Below are positions 45,294-54,590 of a stretch of 64,000 nucleotides of DNA, in pieces. Position 1 is the stretch's first letter; the number at the start of each line of letters is the position of its first letter. The notes beneath the pieces are model-generated. The model ran no database searches. It saw only the letters and a program-made list of their open reading frames with translations, and was not told the origin of the DNA. Location of the stretch: positions 1 through 64,000 of the forward strand of contig NZ_SJSA01000002.1 of assembly GCF_004766125.1 (NCBI RefSeq). Reading direction: 5' to 3'. The position numbers and the translations under genes were made by a program. The stretch is from Duncaniella freteri (GTDB lineage: Bacteria > Bacteroidota > Bacteroidia > Bacteroidales > Muribaculaceae).

Positions 45294-46448
45294 ATGAAAC
45301 ACTTCGTTACACTCATCTCGCTCCTCTCGTCCGCAGCTATGGTGGCACAGACAGCCCCTGGCTTCTCCATCACAGGCAGGATCCCCGGACTTAAGGCTGG
45401 AAGCAAAATCGAGCTTATCAACACCGAGTCGCAGAGCCGTGTTGAGTCCACAGCCGCCGATGGTTCCTTTGAGATAAAAGGCTCCGTCGACATGCCGTCC
45501 CTCTTCGAGCTGCGCTTTACCAATCCTGAAAAATTAACCGACATCAAGGCTCTCCAGTTCATGGTAGAGAACCTTCCCATACAGGTTTCGGCAACCCACC
45601 TTGACAGCCTGCCTTTATATGTTGGTACCGGAAATCTGTTCGGAGGCAACTACGAATGCTTCTCCATCAAGGCAGGCGAGGCGCAAAAGGAATACATGGA
45701 GTACCTTGAGACAATACGCCCCTACGAGAAAGCCTCCTATGATGCCTCCTACAACATGTTCATGGACGAGAAGCGCGACACCTCACCTGAAGGGCAGAAA
45801 CGCCTCGAAGAAGTCTACAACAAAGCCTTCGGTGAGCATGCTGACGCAGTGAGGAAATTCCAGGAAGACCATGCCGCATACCACTTCTGCACAGGCATGT
45901 GGACCAATGAGCTGTACACACCATTCGCACACACCGAAGCTGAGATCCAGGAGATATGGAACAAGGTCAAGACCAACAACTCTCCCGCGCGCCTTGATGC
46001 TGTCCGCAAAGCCATGGAATATGCCCGAAAATACGTCAAAGGCAAGGACTACACCGACTTCGCACTCCTTGACACCGAAGGCAACCGTCACAACATGTCC
46101 GAATACATCGGCAAAGGCAAATACGTACTCATCGACTTCTGGGCATCATGGTGTGTGCCGTGTCGCGCCGCCATCCCCATCGTACGTGAGATATACAAGA
46201 AATATAGCGACAAGGTCGACATATACGCCATAAGCATCGACCAGGACGAAAAGGCATGGCGTCAGGCAATGGAACAGGAAAAGATGGAATGGAACCAGCG
46301 TTATGCCCCCGACGAAATGTTCCAGGCAGTAGTTGAGCCTTACAGCATCAAAGGAATCCCCCACATGGTGCTGATCGACCCACAGGGCAAGATCGCATTT
46401 GTCGGACACAACGCACTGCTTCTCACCTCAGTCCTCGACAACATCTAA
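45294..46448 (+). CDS. TlpA-like thiol-disulfide protein, copy 2
   Basis: 384 residues from MKHFVTLISLLSSAAMVAQT. Same plan as copy 1: FSITGRIPGLKAGSKIELIN, a DUF4369-like domain, then WASWCVPCRAAIPIVREIY and a late cis-Pro segment GIPHMVLIDPQGK. The start 45294 is after the copy 1 stop by 14 bases and gives a signal peptide; an earlier ATG is inside copy 1. Confidence 0.85.
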   Translation: MKHFVTLISLLSSAAMVAQTAPGFSITGRIPGLKAGSKIELINTESQSRVESTAADGSFEIKGSVDMPSLFELRFTNPEKLTDIKALQFMVENLPIQVSATHLDSLPLYVGTGNLFGGNYECFSIKAGEAQKEYMEYLETIRPYEKASYDASYNMFMDEKRDTSPEGQKRLEEVYNKAFGEHADAVRKFQEDHAAYHFCTGMWTNELYTPFAHTEAEIQEIWNKVKTNNSPARLDAVRKAMEYARKYVKGKDYTDFALLDTEGNRHNMSEYIGKGKYVLIDFWASWCVPCRAAIPIVREIYKKYSDKVDIYAISIDQDEKAWRQAMEQEKMEWNQRYAPDEMFQAVVEPYSIKGIPHMVLIDPQGKIAFVGHNALLLTSVLDNI

Positions 46449-46480
46449 AACCAAGCAACAGACAATATCCAAAACATCCA

Positions 46481-46518
46481 GCCAGCCTGATTTGTCAACA
46501 TTGACAAATCAGGCTGGC
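46481..46518 (+). terminator. terminator of the susCD operon
   Basis: Perfect 18-bp stem starting GCCAGCCTGATTTG with a two-base loop, followed by TTTC. Confidence 0.85.
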
Positions 46519-46595
46519 TTTCAATTCATTAATCCACTACTCAACTACCCCTCGCACCACCCACTAACCACCTCTCTCGCCAATAACCTCGCCTC

Positions 46596-46622
46596 GTAGG
46601 GTGGGGCGTGCCCCCACCGCCA
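46596..46622. repeat. GC-rich palindromic dispersed repeat, copy A
   Basis: TAGGGTGGGGCGTGCCCCCA and the next few bases can fold on themselves. It shares GCGTGCCCCC with the block at 58812. Confidence 0.5.
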
Positions 46623-46634
46623 CCGTCAAAAAAC

Positions 46635-46672
46635 AACAGAAGATATCCCCGTCTTTAGGAATATCTTCTGTT
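46635..46672. terminator. bidirectional terminator-like hairpin
   Basis: Arms AACAGAAGATAT and ATATCTTCTGTT; T run on the plus side and A run on the other. It lies just past the acyl-CoA dehydrogenase stop on the minus strand. Confidence 0.7.
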
Positions 46673-46695
46673 TTATTTATACTATGAAGCAGTCT

Positions 46696-48399
46696 TTACA
46701 TCACCTTATACTCATCAACCCTCTCAGGATCAAAAGTATTGATAAACTCAGCATGCTTCGTCACCTCAGCCTGAGCAAGATTGAGATACACCTCAGCTGA
46801 ACGGCGGAACGAATCGTTACGCTCAGCGTCAAGCATAAGCAGACAGCTCATCACAGTGACACCGGCCATCTCCACAAGGCGGCGGGCCATAAAGTCACCA
46901 TAAGCCTGATCCTCCACCTTGCCTACAGTCTCGACAGCCTTGGCATATACCTCAGCCATGACCCTGATGCGCTCCTTGATGCTCTGGAGCTCAGGCTTCA
47001 CATCATTCTCAAGATAAGAATTGATAAGCCCCAGGTAAGTGCCGGTAGTGACGTGACGTATAGCAGCTACCACCTGGAGTTGGGTAGTGCCCTCATAGAT
47101 CGAAGTGATGCGCGCATCGCGGTACAGACGTTCACAGGCATAATCCTTCATGAAGCCCGAGCCGCCGTGTATCTGTATACAGTCATATGCATTCTGGTTG
47201 CAGTATTCGCTGCCCATACCCTTGGCGAGCGGGGTCAGCGCGTCAGCCTGACGGGAATACATCTTCGACTCCTTGCGCTCCTCGGGAGTGAGCGAACGCT
47301 CCTTGGCGATATCGTCATACACCTTGTACATATCCACAAATCGGGCGCACTCATACAGCAGCGAGCGTGACGCATCGAGCTTAGCCTTCATCACCGAAAG
47401 CATCTCATACACAGCCGGAAACTCGATAATAGCCTTGCCGAACTGCTTGCGGTCACGTGCATAAGCGAGAGCCTCGCGGTAAGCAAGCTCGCTCACACCC
47501 ACGCTCTGAGCTGCAATACCCAGGCGAGCACCGTTCATAAGAGCCATCACATACTTGATGAGGCCCATACGGCGTGAGCCGCACAGCTCAGCCTTGGCAT
47601 TCTTATAAGTAAGCTCACAGGTAGGAGAGCCCTTGATACCCATCTTGTTCTCGATGCGGCGCACATTCACACCGCCGTCGCGCTTGTCGTAGATAAACAT
47701 CGACAGTCCGCGGCCATCCTTAGTCCCGGCCTCCGAGCGGGCAAGCACCAGGTGTATATCGCTGTCACCGTTGGTGATGAAACGCTTCACGCCGTTGAGC
47801 CTCCATGTTCCGTCAGGCTGCTCGGTAGCTCTGAGCATCACGCTCTGGAGGTCCGAGCCGGCGTCCGGTTCGGTAAGGTCCATCGACATAGTCTCCCCCT
47901 GGCACACCCGGGTGATAAACCTCTGCTTCTGGTCCTCGTTGGCAAACTCATAGATGGTCTCCGCACAGTCCTGAAGTCCCCACAGGTTCTCAAAACCAGT
48001 ATCGGCACGGCTCACGATATCGGCAGCCATGATGTAAGGAGTGATAGGGAAGTTCAGACCGCCGTATCTGCGGGGCATAGCCATGCCCATAAGCCCGGCC
48101 TTGCGGCAGGCATCCAGATTCACCTTTGTGGCGTCAGCATAGATCACACGTCCGTCAGCCACCGACGGGCCCTGATGGTCCACATCCTCGGCATTGGAAG
48201 CAATGATGTCACCGCATATCTCGCCTACGATTTCAAGCACCTTGTCATAGCTGTCCTGAGCGTCGGCATAGTCCAGAGGAGCATAGTCATACTTCTCTGC
48301 ATCGGTATAGTTACGTTCTTTCAGAGCCACAATCTTCTCCATCAGCGGATGGGTGAGATGGTGTCTGAGATCGGGATTGTCAGTATAGAAATTAGCCAT
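46696..48399 (-). CDS. acyl-CoA dehydrogenase
   Basis: 567 residues, longer than classical types because of a C-terminal helical extension (MARRLVEMAGVTVMSCLLML). FAD/substrate motifs MDLTEPDAGSDLQSVMLRA, ITNGDSDIHLVLAR and YDCIQIHGGSGFMKDYACE are present. It oxidises acyl-CoA and passes electrons to ETF encoded just upstream. Last gene of etfB-etfA-acd. Confidence 0.9.
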   Translation of the reverse strand: MANFYTDNPDLRHHLTHPLMEKIVALKERNYTDAEKYDYAPLDYADAQDSYDKVLEIVGEICGDIIASNAEDVDHQGPSVADGRVIYADATKVNLDACRKAGLMGMAMPRRYGGLNFPITPYIMAADIVSRADTGFENLWGLQDCAETIYEFANEDQKQRFITRVCQGETMSMDLTEPDAGSDLQSVMLRATEQPDGTWRLNGVKRFITNGDSDIHLVLARSEAGTKDGRGLSMFIYDKRDGGVNVRRIENKMGIKGSPTCELTYKNAKAELCGSRRMGLIKYVMALMNGARLGIAAQSVGVSELAYREALAYARDRKQFGKAIIEFPAVYEMLSVMKAKLDASRSLLYECARFVDMYKVYDDIAKERSLTPEERKESKMYSRQADALTPLAKGMGSEYCNQNAYDCIQIHGGSGFMKDYACERLYRDARITSIYEGTTQLQVVAAIRHVTTGTYLGLINSYLENDVKPELQSIKERIRVMAEVYAKAVETVGKVEDQAYGDFMARRLVEMAGVTVMSCLLMLDAERNDSFRRSAEVYLNLAQAEVTKHAEFINTFDPERVDEYKVM

Positions 48400-48400
48400 A

Positions 48401-49426
48401 TTACTTCGAGTTTTTCTTGTAGTATTTGATCAGCTTTGGCACCACCTCCTCAAGATTGCCGGTGATTACATAGTCGGCGATCGAGTTGATGGGAGCGGCA
48501 GGGTCATTGTTGATTGAGATGATTATCGAGCTCTCCTGCATACCGGCTATATGCTGTATCTGGCCTGATATGCCGCATGCGATATAGAGCTTCGGACGCA
48601 CTGTCACACCGGTCTGACCTATCTGGCGGGCATGCTCGGTGAGTCCGGCATCCACAGCGGCGCGCGACGCGCCAACTTCTGCGCCGAGAGTATCGGCAAG
48701 CTCATGAAGTAGCTGGAAATTCTCTTTCGACCCTACGCCATAGCCGCCGGCTACGATAATGGGCGAATTCTTGATATTGATTTTTGACTTCTCTATGTGG
48801 CGGTCTATGATCTCTACCACAAAGTCCGCATCGCTCACATACTTGCTTGCCTCAAGGTCGATCACCTCACCCTTGTGCGCAGCGTCAAACACCTCTTTCT
48901 TCATCACGCCCTCGCGCACGGTAGCCATCTGCGGGCGGCACTCCGGGTTGACGATTGTAGCTACGATATTTCCGCCGAATGCCGGACGTATCTGCAATAG
49001 CAGGTCCTTGTACTCCTGCTTGGTGCGGGCATCGGTATGGTCACCTATCTCAAGTGCCGTACAGTCGGCGGTCAGACCGCTGTGCAGGCATGAGCTCACA
49101 CGCGGACCCAAGTCTCTGCCTATGCAGGTTGCACCCATCAGGCATATCTGAGGCTTGATCTCTTTGAACAGGTTGATGAGCACTGCCGAATGCGGATTCG
49201 AGGTATAGGGCGAGAGACGCTTGTCCTGCACGCGGTACAGACGGTCAACTCCGTAGGGAAACACCTGCTCTGCCACGCTGTCCAGGTTGTCACCTACAGC
49301 CACGGCTTCGAGCTTCACACCAAGTTTCTCGGCGAGCACACGCCCTTTGGTCAGAAGTTCGAGGCTCACGTCGGCAACTTTGCCATCCTCGATTTCAAGA
49401 TATACTATAAGATTATTCTGGTCCAT
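48401..49426 (-). CDS. etfA: electron transfer flavoprotein alpha subunit
   Basis: 341 residues. The C-terminal FAD domain GGYGVGSKENFQLLHELADT, GASRAAVDAGL, GQTGVTVRPKLYIACGISG and SIIISINNDPAAPI is textbook EtfA/FixB. Pairs with EtfB and reoxidises the dehydrogenase. One base separates it from the dehydrogenase start. Confidence 0.95.
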   Translation of the reverse strand: MDQNNLIVYLEIEDGKVADVSLELLTKGRVLAEKLGVKLEAVAVGDNLDSVAEQVFPYGVDRLYRVQDKRLSPYTSNPHSAVLINLFKEIKPQICLMGATCIGRDLGPRVSSCLHSGLTADCTALEIGDHTDARTKQEYKDLLLQIRPAFGGNIVATIVNPECRPQMATVREGVMKKEVFDAAHKGEVIDLEASKYVSDADFVVEIIDRHIEKSKINIKNSPIIVAGGYGVGSKENFQLLHELADTLGAEVGASRAAVDAGLTEHARQIGQTGVTVRPKLYIACGISGQIQHIAGMQESSIIISINNDPAAPINSIADYVITGNLEEVVPKLIKYYKKNSK

Positions 49427-49431
49427 TGGGC

Positions 49432-50304
49432 TTATCCTATTGTATGGTTGGTAATAAGTTCTTTGATGAGATCCTCGATGGCTGCATCGCTGTCATCGAG
49501 CACCCGGCACTCCTTCGTGGCAAACACCACGTTCTCCACATTCTTCACCTTCGTGGGCGAGCCCGGCAGACCTATCTGCGAGGGATCTGCGTCCACATAG
49601 GCCGCGCTCCATTCCTGGAGGTTCAGGTAGGGACGCTTCTCAAGCAGAGCCTTGCGCTCGTCGCTGAGTGCGGCTGCTTCGCTGGGCGATGCGGCATACT
49701 TGTATTTCTGCACGCGCATAGCGTTGCGGGGACGGCATTCTGCGGCAGAGCCGTTGACGGTCACCACGCAGGGCAGGGGAGCCTTCACCGTCTCCACGCC
49801 GTTCTCAAGTCTGCGCTTCACGGTCACATAGCCGTCCTTAAGGTCAAGGATCTCCTCGGCATAAGTCACCTGAGGTATGCCGAGCTTCTCAGCTATCTGC
49901 GGGCCCACCTGTGCCGTGTCTCCGTCGATTGCCTGACGGCCGCCGAGTATTATGTCATAGTTCCCTATCTTCTTCACGGCCTGGGCGAGAGAATAGGAGG
50001 TTGCGAGAGTGTCCGCTCCGCCCAGGGCACGGTCGGTGAGCACCACGCCTGAGTCCGCTCCGCGGTATATGGCTTCACGGATTATTTCGGCTGCGCGGGG
50101 CAGGCCCATGGTGAGCAATGTGATTGTCGACCCGGGATTGGCATCCTTGATCCGGAGTGCCTGCTCAAGTGCATTGAGGTCCTCGGGATTGAAGATGGCT
50201 GGCAGCGCTGCACGGTTGATGGTGCCATCCTCTTTCATTGCATCTTTGCCCACGTTGCGGGTGTCAGGCACCTGCTTGGCGAGCACGATGATGTTGAGAC
50301 TCAT
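49432..50304 (-). CDS. etfB: electron transfer flavoprotein beta subunit
   Basis: 290 residues beginning MSLNIIVLAKQVPDTRNVGK. AMP-binding pattern FNPEDLNALEQALRIKD, then ILGGRQAIDGDTAQVGPQIAE and LPCVVTVNGSAAECRPRNAM identify EtfB/FixA. First gene of the operon. Confidence 0.95.
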   Translation of the reverse strand: MSLNIIVLAKQVPDTRNVGKDAMKEDGTINRAALPAIFNPEDLNALEQALRIKDANPGSTITLLTMGLPRAAEIIREAIYRGADSGVVLTDRALGGADTLATSYSLAQAVKKIGNYDIILGGRQAIDGDTAQVGPQIAEKLGIPQVTYAEEILDLKDGYVTVKRRLENGVETVKAPLPCVVTVNGSAAECRPRNAMRVQKYKYAASPSEAAALSDERKALLEKRPYLNLQEWSAAYVDADPSQIGLPGSPTKVKNVENVVFATKECRVLDDSDAAIEDLIKELITNHTIG

Positions 50305-50401
50305 TTTTGTTATCGTTTAAGGTTTTTAAGATTCGTTTTGTAAGCTTTCAGGTATCAGTGTGTGCCTTGCCCGGCAAGGCTTGCACATCTAATAGGAAAC
50401 T

Positions 50402-50455
50402 AATCGCTCCGTTTTTCCGACAAATATAATCATTTTTAGGAAAAACGGAGCGATT
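50402..50455 (-). terminator. 17-bp hairpin between purL and etfB
   Basis: Arms AATCGCTCCGTTTTTCC and GGAAAAACGGAGCGATT. Eleven bases beyond the purL stop. The loop carries the etfB -7 box. A T tail is on the plus side, so it may act on both strands. Confidence 0.7.
50421..50428 (-). promoter_or_regulatory. -7 box (TATATTTG) of etfB in hairpin loop
   Basis: Reverse complement of CAAATATA. The predicted start is about ten bases on, giving a leader of roughly 110 nt. Confidence 0.55.
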
Positions 50456-50465
50456 TTTATGCAAA

Positions 50466-53400
50466 TTAATGTGAAACGTGCTCTTCAACCCACTTTCTGG
50501 CATTGATGAAGGCATCTATCCAAGGTGTCACCTCATCATTTGCGCGTGTTGTGGGATAGAATCCGCACTGCCATGGGAAGATAGCCCTTTCAAGGTGGGG
50601 CATCATGGCGAGATGGCGGCCGTCGGCTGAGCATATGCCGGCCACTGAGCAGCGTGAGCCGTTGGGGTTCGCGGGATATCCGTTGTAGGCATATTTCGCT
50701 ACCACATTATAGTTCTCCATAGCCATCGGCAGGCTGAATTTGCCCTCTCCGTGAGCCACCCATATTCCGAGCTTGCTTCCTGACAGGGAGCCGAGCATCA
50801 CTGAATTGTTCTGAGGTATGCTCAGGCCTATGAACTGTGATTCGAACTTGTGCGAATCGTTATGCAGCATACGTGTCTTTTTCGGATGCTCAGGATTGAT
50901 GATGTTAAGCTCTATCATCAGCTGGCAGCCGTTGCATATGCCGAGCGACAGTGTGTCCTCGCGCTTATAGAAGTTCTCAAGCGCACGCTTGGCATTCTCG
51001 TTGTAGAGGAAGCCCGAAGCCCATCCCTTCGCCGACCCGAGCACGTCGGAGTTGGAGAATCCGCCGCAGAACACTATCATGTTCACATCCTCAAGCGTCT
51101 CGCGTCCGCTCATGAGGTCGGTCATGTGCACATCCTTCACGTCGAATCCCGCAAGGTAGAGCGAATAAGCCATTTCACGGTCGCCGTTTACACCCTTTTC
51201 GCGGATTATCGCAGCCTTGACGCATCCGTCGCCGTGACCATCGCGGCGCAGGGCTATCCCCCTCGATGCGAGTTTGCCGTCAAATCCTGATGGCATACGG
51301 TAACGTATAGGCTGCTTCTTGTAGTTCTCGAAACGCTCGCGGGCACACTTCTCCCCGCTCTGAATCGAGTCCATGAGATAGCTTGTGTGCATCCACACGT
51401 CGCGCAGATGGTCTATGCCGAGGAGTCTCTGGCTGCCGCCGTGGTTTATGATGAGTGTGCGTTCCTCGCAGGGAGCTCCTATGTGGTAGTACTTCACCCC
51501 TGCCTTGCTGAGAGCCTCGTCCACCTTGGCCACCTTCGAGGCATCCACCTGTGCCACGAGAGCGGGATTCTCGCTGAAGAGTATCTTCACCAGGTCATCC
51601 TCTCCGAAAGCATCCGTGTTAAGCTCTATGCCACCCGCTGTGTTGGCGAAAGCCATCTCAAGAAGAGTGGTCACAAGTCCTCCCGCTGATACGTCGTGGG
51701 CGGCAAGAAGCATCTTCTTGGCTACGAGTTTCTGCACGGTGTCAAACGTGTTCACGAATCCCTTCGCATCAGTGACCGTGGGAGCCTCCGCGCCGAGTGC
51801 GCCGAGTGTCTGGGCAAATGCCGAGCCGCCAAGCTTGAGGCTGTCACCTGAGAAGTCTATATAATATAAGGTGGAGTCCTTCGCGCGGAGCACAGGCGAA
51901 AGGGTCTTGCGTACATCGCTCACCTCGCCGGCTGCTGAGATTATCACGGTGCCGGGGGCATACACCTTGTCGTCGCCATACTTCTGCGTCATCGACAATG
52001 AATCCTTGCCGGTAGGTATGTTTATGCCGAGGGCGCAGGCGAAATCGCTGCACGCCTCCACTGCGCGGTACAGAGCCGCATCCTCTCCCGGATTCTTGCA
52101 CGGCCACATCCAGTTCGCGCTGAGCGACAGTGTCTTGATGCCGTCGGCGAGAGGTGTCCCTACTATGTTTGTGAGAGCTTCGGCAACAGCCATCACAGAG
52201 CCCTTTGCTGAATCTATGAGGGCTACCTGGGGGGCATGTCCTATAGAGGTGGCTATACCCTTGGAGCCTGTGTAGTCGAGTGCCACCACGCCACAGTCGC
52301 TGAGAGGGAGCTGTATCTCACCCTGGCACTGCTGGCGGGCTATCTTGCCGGTCACGGAACGGTCCACCTTGTTGGTGAGCCAGTCCTTCGATGCCACAGC
52401 CTCAAGCGAGAGTGTGTCGGCTACATATTTCTCGATATCCTTTTCGTTGTAGGGCACATCCTTGTAGGTGGTCTCTACAGTGCTGTCGGTGAGAGTCGTT
52501 TTGGGCGACGAGCCGAACATGTCGCTCATTGCCAGGTCTATGGGCTTAACGCCGTCCTTCTGCTCGAATACGAAGCGGTGGTCGCCTGTGGTCTCGCCCA
52601 CCACATACATCGGGGCGCGTTCGCGCTCTGCGATGGTCCTCACATAGTCGAGATCCTCCTTTTTCAGCACCATGCCCATGCGCTCCTGGCTCTCGTTGCC
52701 TATTATCTCTTTTGACGAGAGAGTCTTGTCTCCTATCGGTAGTGCATCGATCTCGATCTTGCCTCCGGTCTCCTCTACAAGCTCCGAGAGAGCGTTGAGG
52801 TGACCGCCTGCACCATGGTCATGGATCGACACTATAGGGTTGTTGTCATTCTCGGCGAGTGCGCGTATCACGTTTGACACTCGCTTCTGCATCTCGGGGT
52901 TGGCACGCTGCACGGCATTCAGTTCTATGCCCGATGCATACTGCCCTGTCTCTACCGACGACACTGCTCCGCCGCCCATGCCGATACGGTAATTGTCACC
53001 GCCCATCACCACCACGGCCTCTCCGGCCTCGGGGGTGCCCTTGATGGCATCCTTTGCAGCGGCATAGCCCACACCTCCGGCAAGCATTATCACCTTGTCG
53101 TAGGCATACATCTTTCCGTTCTCGTCATGCTCGAATGTCAGGAGCGAGCCGCATATCAGAGGCTGGCCATACTTGTTGCCGAAATCCGAAGCTCCGTTCG
53201 AAGCTTTGATGAGGATCTCTGCGGGGGTCTGGTAGAGCCACGCACGGGGATTCATCATAAGCTCCCACGCATGCTCCCCTAAGCGGGGATATGAGGTCAT
53301 ATACACAGCAGTGCCGGCAAGGGGTAGCGATGCGCGTCCTCCGCCCAGACGGTCGCGGATCTCGCCGCCGCTGCCTGTGGCTGCTCCGTTGAACGGCTCC

Positions 53401-54164
53401 ACTGTTGTCGGGAAGTTATGGGTCTCTGCCTTGAGTGAGAGCACAGTGGGGAGGTCACGCACCTCAAAATAGTCGGGGCGTTCCGGATGGGTAGGGTAGA
53501 ACTGTGCCACAGTCGGGCCCTCCACGAATGCCACATTATCCTTGTACGCCGACACCAGGCGGTTGGGATTCTCCTTCGATGTCTTTTTGATGAGCTGGAA
53601 CAGCGACATTGGCTTCTCCTCGCCGTCAATCACAAACGAGCCCCCGAATATCTTGTGGCGGCAGTGCTCGCTGTTCACCTGCGAGAATCCGAACACCTCG
53701 CTGTCCGTGAGCTCACGTCCGAGCTTCTCGGCGAGCTGACGCAGATAATCCTCCTCCTCCTTCGAGAGCGCGAGTCCCTCACGCTTGTTGTACTCGGTTA
53801 TGTCGGCTATGTGCTCTATGGGAGCAGCGACTGTCGAAGTGCTGAACACTCGTGAGTTCAGTCCGTCATACAGGCGGGAGAGCATCTTGTCAAATGCTGG
53901 CTCCTCCTCGGTGGTGCGGTGAAACTCCTCGATGCGGGTGATCCCCTCAAGGCCCATATTCAGAGTGATCTCCACCGCATTGGTGCTCCAGGGGGTGATC
54001 ATCTCCTTGCGGGGACCTACGAAACGCCCCTTCACTGATGTGGAGCTGAGGGGGGTGGCTCCGTCAAAGAGCCATGTGAGTTTGGCAGCCTCCTCGGCGG
54101 AGAACTTGTGATTCGTCTCTACGGCGTAGATCAGATTCGCGCCTTTCTTAAAAAATACGACCAT
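50466..54164 (-). CDS. purL: phosphoribosylformylglycinamidine synthase
   Basis: 1232 residues, the long single-chain type. Motifs: SKEEEDYLRQLAEKLGRELT linker, GSGGEIRDRLGGGRASLPLA, NNPIVSIHDHGAGGHLNALS, IPTGKDSLSMTQKYGDDKVY, and a C-terminal class-I glutaminase with MIVFCGGFSNSDVLGSAKGW and catalytic Cys in SLGICNGCQLMIEL. Catalyses step four of purine synthesis. Monocistronic. Confidence 0.97.
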   Translation of the reverse strand: MVVFFKKGANLIYAVETNHKFSAEEAAKLTWLFDGATPLSSTSVKGRFVGPRKEMITPWSTNAVEITLNMGLEGITRIEEFHRTTEEEPAFDKMLSRLYDGLNSRVFSTSTVAAPIEHIADITEYNKREGLALSKEEEDYLRQLAEKLGRELTDSEVFGFSQVNSEHCRHKIFGGSFVIDGEEKPMSLFQLIKKTSKENPNRLVSAYKDNVAFVEGPTVAQFYPTHPERPDYFEVRDLPTVLSLKAETHNFPTTVEPFNGAATGSGGEIRDRLGGGRASLPLAGTAVYMTSYPRLGEHAWELMMNPRAWLYQTPAEILIKASNGASDFGNKYGQPLICGSLLTFEHDENGKMYAYDKVIMLAGGVGYAAAKDAIKGTPEAGEAVVVMGGDNYRIGMGGGAVSSVETGQYASGIELNAVQRANPEMQKRVSNVIRALAENDNNPIVSIHDHGAGGHLNALSELVEETGGKIEIDALPIGDKTLSSKEIIGNESQERMGMVLKKEDLDYVRTIAERERAPMYVVGETTGDHRFVFEQKDGVKPIDLAMSDMFGSSPKTTLTDSTVETTYKDVPYNEKDIEKYVADTLSLEAVASKDWLTNKVDRSVTGKIARQQCQGEIQLPLSDCGVVALDYTGSKGIATSIGHAPQVALIDSAKGSVMAVAEALTNIVGTPLADGIKTLSLSANWMWPCKNPGEDAALYRAVEACSDFACALGINIPTGKDSLSMTQKYGDDKVYAPGTVIISAAGEVSDVRKTLSPVLRAKDSTLYYIDFSGDSLKLGGSAFAQTLGALGAEAPTVTDAKGFVNTFDTVQKLVAKKMLLAAHDVSAGGLVTTLLEMAFANTAGGIELNTDAFGEDDLVKILFSENPALVAQVDASKVAKVDEALSKAGVKYYHIGAPCEERTLIINHGGSQRLLGIDHLRDVWMHTSYLMDSIQSGEKCARERFENYKKQPIRYRMPSGFDGKLASRGIALRRDGHGDGCVKAAIIREKGVNGDREMAYSLYLAGFDVKDVHMTDLMSGRETLEDVNMIVFCGGFSNSDVLGSAKGWASGFLYNENAKRALENFYKREDTLSLGICNGCQLMIELNIINPEHPKKTRMLHNDSHKFESQFIGLSIPQNNSVMLGSLSGSKLGIWVAHGEGKFSLPMAMENYNVVAKYAYNGYPANPNGSRCSVAGICSADGRHLAMMPHLERAIFPWQCGFYPTTRANDEVTPWIDAFINARKWVEEHVSH

Positions 54165-54590
54165 AAGTAGCTGGCTATGTCTGTGATTGGTTTAAATCAG
54201 TTCAATGACACAAAATTACAACAAATCTCCCACCCAGCCAAATTTTTCCATCCCCATCCGCCCTGTTTGCATTTTGTCGGAGAATTGCTCTCCGCCGTTG
54301 GGGCTCAACGTTATATCCGGGTTTAAGAATCATGCAAGGAACAAATGGTTCATAAAAACGTTTGTTTTTCGCAATAACGGACTTTGAATTATATGCAGGA
54401 TGAATAGAATCTCATGTATTTATATTAACTTTGTTTCATCAATGGCACCATGAATACATGGAAGAGTTTAACCCTTACATATTCTGTTTTAGGGTTGAAA
54501 GCAAAGAGACACTAAATTTCAAGGGAATACACTGGATGTCAGCGAAAATGTATAACTTTGCGTATTGGCATATACGCCATATCTGAAACA
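54165..54590. other. purL promoter and KilA-N upstream region
   Basis: Contains the purL -7 box at 54211-54218 (TAATTTTG on the minus strand) and the TAACTTTG -7 box at 54553-54560 for the next gene. A hairpin CGGAGA...TCTCCG lies near 54280. No convincing gene. Confidence 0.45.

Noticed and set aside
54205..54387. 60-codon frame upstream of KilA-N
   Set aside because: No motif, no promoter; lies over the purL promoter.
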